From Nocardia sienata NBRC 100364 (lineage in GTDB: Bacteria; Actinomycetota; Actinomycetes; Mycobacteriales; Mycobacteriaceae), in NCBI RefSeq assembly GCF_001613205.1, contig NZ_BDBX01000004.1, forward strand, positions 372,001 through 436,000: 64,000 nucleotides of DNA, in the 5' to 3' direction. Shown here piece by piece: positions 58,618 to 64,000 of this stretch; within the stretch, counting starts at the first letter, position 1; each line of letters opens with the position of its first letter. Under the pieces are notes generated by a model. It did not search any database and was not told where the DNA came from. It saw nothing but the letters and a program-made list of their open reading frames with translations. A program made the translations under genes and the position numbers.

Positions 58618-59781
58618 ATGAGCGGACCCGATACGGCGCGCGGCGGACGCGCGGCCCTGCTCGAGCCACCGCCGGCCGACCCACCGGGTTGCCGGGCCTG
58701 CCGTGGCGCGGAGCTGGTGACGGTACTGGATCTCGGGGCGATGCCGGCGGCGGATCATTTTCCGCCGGCGGATACCGCCCCGCTGCCGGAGGAGGCCGCC
58801 CACCCCCTGTCGATGGTGCTCTGCCGCGGCTGCGGGCTGGCGCAATTGGCGCACGACGACACAGTCACCGCCGAACCGCGCGGCGTGGAGCCGCGGGCTC
58901 TGCGCGATCAGGCCGCCGACGCGGTGGCGCGGGTCGCCGACGCCGGCCTGCTGCGGGGCCGCACCGTGTGTGAGTTCGCCAGCCCGCACGGAGGCAGCTG
59001 GCTGGAGTTGCTGGCCGAGCGCGGTTTCGCCGTTTCCGGCGGACCCGCCGATGTGGTGCTGGATTCGTTCGGTCTCATGCACGACCGCGATCAGGCGGCG
59101 GCCGTGGCCGGCCGGGCGGCGGCCACGGCGCCCACCGGCGTATTGCTGCTGCAGTACCACCCGCTGCACACGATCGTGACACAAGGTCAGTGGAACGCGC
59201 TGCGGCACGGCCATTTCGCGTACTACTCCCTGTCCGCACTGCGTGAGCTGCTACGCGGCGCCGGAATGTCGGTGGTGGACGCGTGGGACTTCGACCTGTA
59301 CGGGGGCACAGTGCTGCTGGCGGCGGTGCATGGCACCGCCGAACCCGGTGCGGCGGTGCGACGGGTCCTGGACAGAGAGGCCGCGACGGCCGAACCGGCC
59401 GCGCTGCGCGATCTGCAACGAGCGGCCGACCGGCACACCGAGAGCCTGCGCGCCACACTGGAAACCGCGGCGGCGCGCGGCGAGCGTGTCTACGCCTATG
59501 GAGCGGCCTCGCGCGCGGTGGCGTTGTTCTGCCGGGCGGGGGTGCGGCGTGAGCTGCTGGCGGGGGTTGCCGATGCGGCACCGGCCAAACAGGGCCGGCG
59601 GATGCCGGGGACGGACGTACCGATCATCGCCCCCGCCGACCTCGTCGCCGCCAGTCCCGATCGGGTGCTGCTGACGGTCCCCGACCTGCTCCCCGAGGTT
59701 TCCGAGTGTTTCCCGGAACTGGCCGGACGCTGGTTCACCGACGAGCCGGCCGGCCCGGTGCGGGAGCGGCCCATCCGGTAG
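58618..59781 (+). CDS. C-methyltransferase paralogue, apparently degenerate in the SAM domain
   Basis: This 387-residue protein is related to the methyltransferase at 54352, with the zinc-binding start CRACRGAELVTVLDLG and CRGCGLAQLAH, and the C-terminal GGTVLLAAVHG and YAYGAASRAVAL region. In the SAM domain the first protein's ASNDGYLL is ASPHGGSW, and NNVYAHIPD is DSFGLMHDR. Gly-rich and acidic SAM contacts are therefore weakened. It may be a binding partner, a different-substrate enzyme or a decaying copy. ATG 58618 is only 14 bases from the divergent epimerase start. Confidence 0.75.
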   Translation: MSGPDTARGGRAALLEPPPADPPGCRACRGAELVTVLDLGAMPAADHFPPADTAPLPEEAAHPLSMVLCRGCGLAQLAHDDTVTAEPRGVEPRALRDQAADAVARVADAGLLRGRTVCEFASPHGGSWLELLAERGFAVSGGPADVVLDSFGLMHDRDQAAAVAGRAAATAPTGVLLLQYHPLHTIVTQGQWNALRHGHFAYYSLSALRELLRGAGMSVVDAWDFDLYGGTVLLAAVHGTAEPGAAVRRVLDREAATAEPAALRDLQRAADRHTESLRATLETAAARGERVYAYGAASRAVALFCRAGVRRELLAGVADAAPAKQGRRMPGTDVPIIAPADLVAASPDRVLLTVPDLLPEVSECFPELAGRWFTDEPAGPVRERPIR

Positions 59782-59951
59782 TACCCACAGCCCTCGGGCG
59801 TGCGGACCACTGCTCCTTCGCACCCCGGACGGTCCCTCGAAACCACACGTTCCGCCGATCGGAGCGCACCGATCCACGGACAGAAAACCGTTGCCTCGGA
59901 TACGCCGGCATCCCCCGGCGTACCCCTCCCATTCCATCGAAAGGATCACCA

Positions 59952-60788
59952 GTGGTCAGCGTGTCGATCTGTGTCCCGGCCTACGAGGCCGCGCGGACAC
60001 TCGAACAGACGCTGCGTTCGATTCTGAGTCAGGATGTCGACTTCGAACTGCTGGTGCTCGACAACGCGAGCACCGACGCCACCGGCGAGATCGCCGCGTC
60101 CTTCCACGATCCGCGGATCCGGGTGGAACGCAACGCCACCACGCTGGCTATCGGCGACAACTGGAATCGCGCGATCGCGCTGTCCACCGGAGACCTGGTG
60201 AAAGTGGTTTGCGCCGACGATATCCTGTTGCCGGGTTCGCTGGCCGCACAGCTCGAGGTGATGGCCGATCCGGCTTTCGCCATCAGCTCCAGCCGTTTCC
60301 AGGTGATCGACGAACAGGGAGAACTGGTGGAGACCGGGCTCGGCCTGCCGGGTCTGGACGGAGTCCGCACCTCCCGAACACTGGCCCGCACCATCGTGCG
60401 GCGCGGCCCCGCCGATTTCGGCCCCACCGCCGCCGCGATGTTCCGGCGCGAACACTTCGACCGGGTCGGCGGACTGCGCGGAGACCTGGTGTTCCCCATG
60501 GATGTCGATCTGTTCGCGCGGGTCGGGCAGTTCGGACTGTTCTTCGGTATGCCCGAGGTGGCGGCGGCCTGGCGGGCCTCGTCGTTCAATCTCTGCGCGC
60601 GCACCTCGACGGTGAGCAAACTCAGCGAGACCCTGCGTTTCCACCACCGCCTGGCGCGGGACTGCCCGCTGCTGGTCTCGCCCGTGGATGTGACCATCGG
60701 CGATCTGCGGCTGGCGCGGACGGCGCTGGAGCGATTGGGGGTGCGGGCGGCGCAGTTCGCCCGGGCCCGGATCGGATCGCGCCGATGA
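59952..60788 (+). CDS. Glycosyltransferase family 2
   Basis: This 278-residue GT-A enzyme has SICVPAYEAARTLEQTLRS, FELLVLDNASTDATGEIA and VVCADDILLPGS, where the A-D-D supplies the D-x-D metal site. The later FPMDVDLFARVGQ holds the second acidic motif. It has no membrane helix, so it would work at the cytoplasmic face on lipid-linked sugars. AAAGGA lies before GTG 59952, and the 170 bases to the previous gene hold no other gene. The stop overlaps the next start (ATGA). Confidence 0.87.
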   Translation: MVSVSICVPAYEAARTLEQTLRSILSQDVDFELLVLDNASTDATGEIAASFHDPRIRVERNATTLAIGDNWNRAIALSTGDLVKVVCADDILLPGSLAAQLEVMADPAFAISSSRFQVIDEQGELVETGLGLPGLDGVRTSRTLARTIVRRGPADFGPTAAAMFRREHFDRVGGLRGDLVFPMDVDLFARVGQFGLFFGMPEVAAAWRASSFNLCARTSTVSKLSETLRFHHRLARDCPLLVSPVDVTIGDLRLARTALERLGVRAAQFARARIGSRR

Positions 60789-61870
60789 GCGCGACGGCCG
60801 CGCCGCCGCGGGTCCATATGACCGGCTCGGAGTGGTTCGGGGCCGCGGCGGGCGGGCTGAACCGCTACTTCACCGACCTCTTCGCCGCACTGACCGACCG
60901 GCCCGAGATCGAGGTCTCGGCCGCCGCGTTCGGCGACGCGCCGGCGGGTGGGCTGTCGTGGGGACCGGTCGGGGGCTCCACGTGGCGTCGCGCGCGGACC
61001 GCGTACCGGGACGACCGGCCCGCCGCATCCGGCCGGACGACCGTGCTGGACCGGCATTTCGCGCTGTACGGACCGCCCGCTGCCGGCACCCGGCATCTGG
61101 TGGTGCACTTCCACGGGCCGTGGGCGGCGGAGAGCCGGGCGGCCGGCGGCAGTGCGCCGGCCGCCGGCGTGAAGTACGCACTGGAACGGCTGCGCGCCCG
61201 GCCGGCCGATCGGTTCGTCGTCCTGTCCGAGCACTTTCGGGACCTGCTGGTGCACGACTACCGGGTACGACCGGATCGGGTGGCCGTGATCGCGCCGGGT
61301 GTCGACCTGGACCGGTTCCGCCCCACTCCCCTGCCCGACGCCGCGCCGCTGGTGCTGTGCGTGCGCCGGCTGGAACACCGGATGGGTATCGATGTGCTGT
61401 TGCGGGCCTGGCCCGCGGTGCGGTCCGCCCATCCGGAGGCCCGGTTGGTACTGGTCGGCACCGGTACGGCCGAGGCATCGCTGCGCGCACAGGCAGGCGA
61501 TCCGGGATCGGGCGTCACCTTCACCGGGCGGATCACCGACGCCGAACTCACCGGCTGGTACGGGCGGGCCACGGTCACCGTGGTGCCGTCGGTGGCGCTG
61601 GAGGGTTTCGGGCTCATCGCGCTCGAATCGCTGGCGGCGGGCCGCGCGCCGGTCGTCACCGCGTGCGGCGGCCTGCCGGATTCGGTCCGCGGCCTGGACC
61701 CGTCGCTGATCGTCGCCCCGGGCGATGCCGGCGCGCTGGCCGCCCGGCTGGCCGCCGCGCTCGACGGCGCGGTTCCCGACCCCGGCCGCTGCCGGGCGCA
61801 CGCCGAGACCTTCTCGTGGACGGCGGCCGCAGACCGGCATATCGCCCTCTACCGGGAGCTGACCGGATGA
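60785..61870 (+). CDS. Glycosyltransferase family 4
   Basis: This 361-residue GT-B enzyme has an N-terminal domain starting near SEWFGAAAGGLNRYFTD and the C-terminal signature ALEGFGLIALESLAAGRAPV with the E-x7-E motif at EGFGLIALE. It also has VLVGTGTAEASL, and FVVLSEHFRDLLVHDYRV linking the lobes. It transfers a sugar from a nucleotide donor to the growing lipid-linked glycan. It is coupled on both sides by ATGA overlaps. Confidence 0.87.
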   Translation: MSATAAPPRVHMTGSEWFGAAAGGLNRYFTDLFAALTDRPEIEVSAAAFGDAPAGGLSWGPVGGSTWRRARTAYRDDRPAASGRTTVLDRHFALYGPPAAGTRHLVVHFHGPWAAESRAAGGSAPAAGVKYALERLRARPADRFVVLSEHFRDLLVHDYRVRPDRVAVIAPGVDLDRFRPTPLPDAAPLVLCVRRLEHRMGIDVLLRAWPAVRSAHPEARLVLVGTGTAEASLRAQAGDPGSGVTFTGRITDAELTGWYGRATVTVVPSVALEGFGLIALESLAAGRAPVVTACGGLPDSVRGLDPSLIVAPGDAGALAARLAAALDGAVPDPGRCRAHAETFSWTAAADRHIALYRELTG

Positions 61871-63021
61871 TCCGCGCCGTGTTCCTCTCCCATACCGCCG
61901 CACCTTCCGGTGCCGAACTCGCGACACTGCGGCTGCTGACCGCGTTGCGCGCGGGCGGCACGGTGGACGCATCCATGCTGCTCACCGCCCCCGGGCCGCT
62001 GGTCGACCGGTTTCGCGCCCACCGGATACCGGTCACGGTATGCGGCAACGCGTTCGACAGCCGCTCGCTGACCGTCGGCGGCTCCGGGCCGCTGCGGTTG
62101 CTCGCCGGGGCGGCCGGCCTGGTGCGGCTCGGTGCCCGGCTCGCGACGATCGTCCGCGCCGAGGGCGCCGATGTGGTGGTCGCGCAGAGCACGAAGGCCC
62201 TGCTGATGGGTGCCGTGGCCGCCCGGCGCGCCGGAGTGCCGCTGGTATGGCAGGTCCACGACCGGGTCAGCGGCGAATATTTCGGCCGCGTCCTGGCGTT
62301 CGCGCTGCGGGCGCTGGGCTGGACGGTCGCACGCGGCATCGTCGCCAACAGCCGGTCCACCCTGCGCACCCTCTACACCCGGGGCCGGGTCGCGGTGATC
62401 GCCCACCCGGGCGTCGAGCCCTTCGCGACCCCGCACCGGGCCGCCCAGCGCGATCCGGACGCGGTACGTATCGCCATGGTCGGACGCCTCACCCCGTGGA
62501 AAGGGCAGGAGGTCCTGCTGCGGGCACTCCCCCTCCTGCGCCACAGGCCCGCCGACGTCCAGCTGGTGGGCGGCACGTTCTTCGGCGAACAGGACTACCG
62601 CGCGCGACTGGAGCAGACGGCCGCCGCGCTCGGACTGCCGGTCGAATTCACCGGTCACGTAGACGATCCGGGCCCCTACTTCGCCCGGGCCGATATCGCG
62701 GTGCACTGTTCGGTGCTCGCCGAACCCTTCGGACAGGTGGTAGTGGAGGCCATGGCCGCCGGGTGCGCGGTCGTGGCGGCGGACGCGGGGGGTCCGGCCG
62801 AAATCCTGCGGCCGGAGGTCGACGGCCTGCTGACCCCACCCGGCGACCCCGCCGCGCTCGCGGCCGCGCTGGACCGGCTCATCGCCGACCCTGGACTGCG
62901 CAGCCGGCTGGGTGCGGCAGCGCGGGAACGCAGCGCCGATTTCGGGATCGCGGCCACCGCCCGGGCGGTTACCGGGCTGCTCGAACAGGTCACCGGCCGG
63001 GGGGCGGGGCGCGCACGATGA
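61867..63021 (+). CDS. Glycosyltransferase family 4
   Basis: This 384-residue GT-B enzyme has LSHTAAPSGAELATLRLL at the start, VWQVHDRVSGEYFGR in the acceptor lobe, and IAMVGRLTPWKGQEVLLRAL, LVGGTFFGEQDYRARL and AEPFGQVVVEAMAAGCAVVA with the E-x7-E motif. It probably adds a further sugar to the same glycan. The start at ATG 61867 overlaps the previous stop and the end overlaps the flippase start. Confidence 0.88.
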   Translation: MIRAVFLSHTAAPSGAELATLRLLTALRAGGTVDASMLLTAPGPLVDRFRAHRIPVTVCGNAFDSRSLTVGGSGPLRLLAGAAGLVRLGARLATIVRAEGADVVVAQSTKALLMGAVAARRAGVPLVWQVHDRVSGEYFGRVLAFALRALGWTVARGIVANSRSTLRTLYTRGRVAVIAHPGVEPFATPHRAAQRDPDAVRIAMVGRLTPWKGQEVLLRALPLLRHRPADVQLVGGTFFGEQDYRARLEQTAAALGLPVEFTGHVDDPGPYFARADIAVHCSVLAEPFGQVVVEAMAAGCAVVAADAGGPAEILRPEVDGLLTPPGDPAALAAALDRLIADPGLRSRLGAAARERSADFGIAATARAVTGLLEQVTGRGAGRAR

Positions 63022-64000
63022 ACCTCGCCGACCCGCACACCATTCCGATCCGTATCGTCCACCGCCACTATCCGGTGTCGGTGGACGGCCTGCGGGTTCC
63101 CGACTACGACCTGCCGACCGAGATCATCCCGGCCTTCTCCGACTGGCCGACCGAGAAACTGCCGGTGATCACGACGATCCCGCCGGCGGAGGCGGGGCCG
63201 CGGACCAGGGCGGCGCGGCTGCGGGAGCTGGCGACGGTCCTGCGCGATATCGCCTATGTCAGCTTCGGCAAATACGGCCAATACCTGGTTACGGTGGCGA
63301 CACTGCCGCTGATCGCGCGGCTGCTCGGCGCCTCCGGCATGGGACTGCTGGCCATCGGGATGTCGGCGTACTTCCTCGGCTCGCTGATCGTCGACCTGGG
63401 TATCACCTCCTACCTGGCCGCGCGCATTCAGGAATCCGGTACCGACCGGGAGGTGGTGAACCACACCCGCGGCACCTACCTGGCGATCCGCGGCGGCATC
63501 CTCGGCGTGCTCGCGGTGGCGCTGGTGACGGCGGTGCCCGCGGGCGCGCCGGACTACCTGGGCATGGTGCTGCTGGGATTGTTCGTCGGCGGCTTCTGGT
63601 CGATGTCGGAGGACTGGGTGCTGATCGGCCAGGGCCGGTTCGGCGCATCGACGCTGTACCAGTCGATCGCGCGGGTGGGTTATCTCGTCGCGCTGCTGAC
63701 CCTGCTGCCCCGGTTCCCGACCGCCGCGATGGCGATGCTGTGCCTGCTCGCCTCCTCGGTGATCAGCCTCGCCCTGACCTGGTGGGACACCTGGCGTGCG
63801 TTCGGTCCGCCCGGTCGTCCGCGCGGGGCGTGGAAACTGATCCGCGCGGCATTGCCCGTTGTCACGGGAAGGCTGCTGACCACCAGTTACGGGCAGGGCG
63901 CGGCCGCCGTCTACGGCGCGGTGCTGAACGCGGCATCGCTCGGCCTGTACTCCGCTGCGGACCGATTGGTGCGGGCGGTGCAGTCGCTCCTGGACCCGAT
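63018..64000 (+). CDS. Wzx-type polysaccharide flippase (partial, runs off the window)
   Basis: The window holds the first 327 residues. A hydrophilic lead of about 75 residues (MNLADPHTIPIRIVHRHYP onward) precedes the first helix (YGQYLVTVATLPLIARLLG). Further pairs of helices follow, in the MATE/Wzx pattern, with GASGMGLLAIGMSAYFLG and TSYGQGAAAVYGAVLNAASLG typical of the family. It should move undecaprenyl-linked oligosaccharide across the membrane. The long N-terminal lead is unusual for Wzx. The frame is open to the window edge. Confidence 0.85.
   Translation, partial: MNLADPHTIPIRIVHRHYPVSVDGLRVPDYDLPTEIIPAFSDWPTEKLPVITTIPPAEAGPRTRAARLRELATVLRDIAYVSFGKYGQYLVTVATLPLIARLLGASGMGLLAIGMSAYFLGSLIVDLGITSYLAARIQESGTDREVVNHTRGTYLAIRGGILGVLAVALVTAVPAGAPDYLGMVLLGLFVGGFWSMSEDWVLIGQGRFGASTLYQSIARVGYLVALLTLLPRFPTAAMAMLCLLASSVISLALTWWDTWRAFGPPGRPRGAWKLIRAALPVVTGRLLTTSYGQGAAAVYGAVLNAASLGLYSAADRLVRAVQSLLDP

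Noticed and set aside
59891..60784. Open frame preceding the GT4 gene
   Set aside because: It is a shadow of the GT2 gene. The GT4 start is fixed by the ATGA overlap at 60785.
1..64000. Prophage, integrative element or transposon
   Set aside because: No integrase, transposase, att-like duplication, tRNA or phage structural gene was found in the window.

Overview
The window comes from a high-G+C actinobacterium and most resembles Nocardia or a close mycolic-acid-containing relative (inference). The support is a DUF3556 membrane protein, a DapC-type aminotransferase, an MpaB/DUF2236 oxygenase, several FadD-type acyl-CoA ligases and an Rv3406-like dioxygenase. GTG starts are frequent, and several genes have a TANNNT box 6-7 nt before the start codon, as leaderless actinobacterial mRNAs do. 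I see no tRNA, rRNA, CRISPR array, transposase or phage gene.

Layout. 0-1 kb: alpha/beta hydrolase behind a twin operator. 1.2-5 kb: four translationally coupled membrane or exported genes including a cupredoxin-like lipoprotein. 5.2-11.8 kb: UppP paralogue, DoxX-like protein, frameshifted HAD phosphatase, dapC-type aminotransferase, penicillin-binding lipoprotein, GNAT enzyme and CinA-like amidase. 12-19.4 kb: DUF3556 protein, small alarmone synthetase, TetR/membrane-protein pair, ohr, DinB-like protein. 17.9-20.7 kb: two copies of a hairpin-bearing repeat. 20.8-23.3 kb: SufR-like regulator divergent from DUF2231 protein, membrane protein and GTP cyclohydrolase I. 23.3-25.6 kb: a decayed stretch with gene remnants. 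25.6-35 kb: small enzymes, three TetR-type or hydrolase units with visible operators, a cardiolipin-synthase-like protein and a STAS protein. 35-44.8 kb: FAD monooxygenase, a four-gene OpuC-type osmoprotectant ABC importer (one permease frameshifted), TauD-type dioxygenase, betaine-aldehyde-type dehydrogenase, methyltransferase and DUF2236 oxygenase. 45-52.4 kb: lipid genes (two acyl-CoA ligases, an acyltransferase with its TetR), MerR regulator and SRPBCC protein.

52.4 kb to the end is the most distinctive part: a surface-glycan locus. A polyprenyl-phosphate sugar-1-phosphate transferase is divergent from a tightly coupled operon. That operon holds a sugar C-methyltransferase, glucose-1-phosphate cytidylyltransferase, PIG-L deacetylase, NAD-dependent epimerase/dehydratase, a second C-methyltransferase-like protein, three glycosyltransferases and a Wzx-type flippase cut by the window edge. 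A 3,5-epimerase gene is inserted in antisense. Together they suggest a lipid-linked, Wzx-exported glycan carrying an unusual CDP-activated, C-methylated sugar. The specific CDP-glucose 4,6-dehydratase is not recognisable in the window.

Several conserved genes carry single-base frameshifts (near 7,148, 23,885 and 39,404). They may be real decay or sequencing error, and the sequence alone cannot decide.
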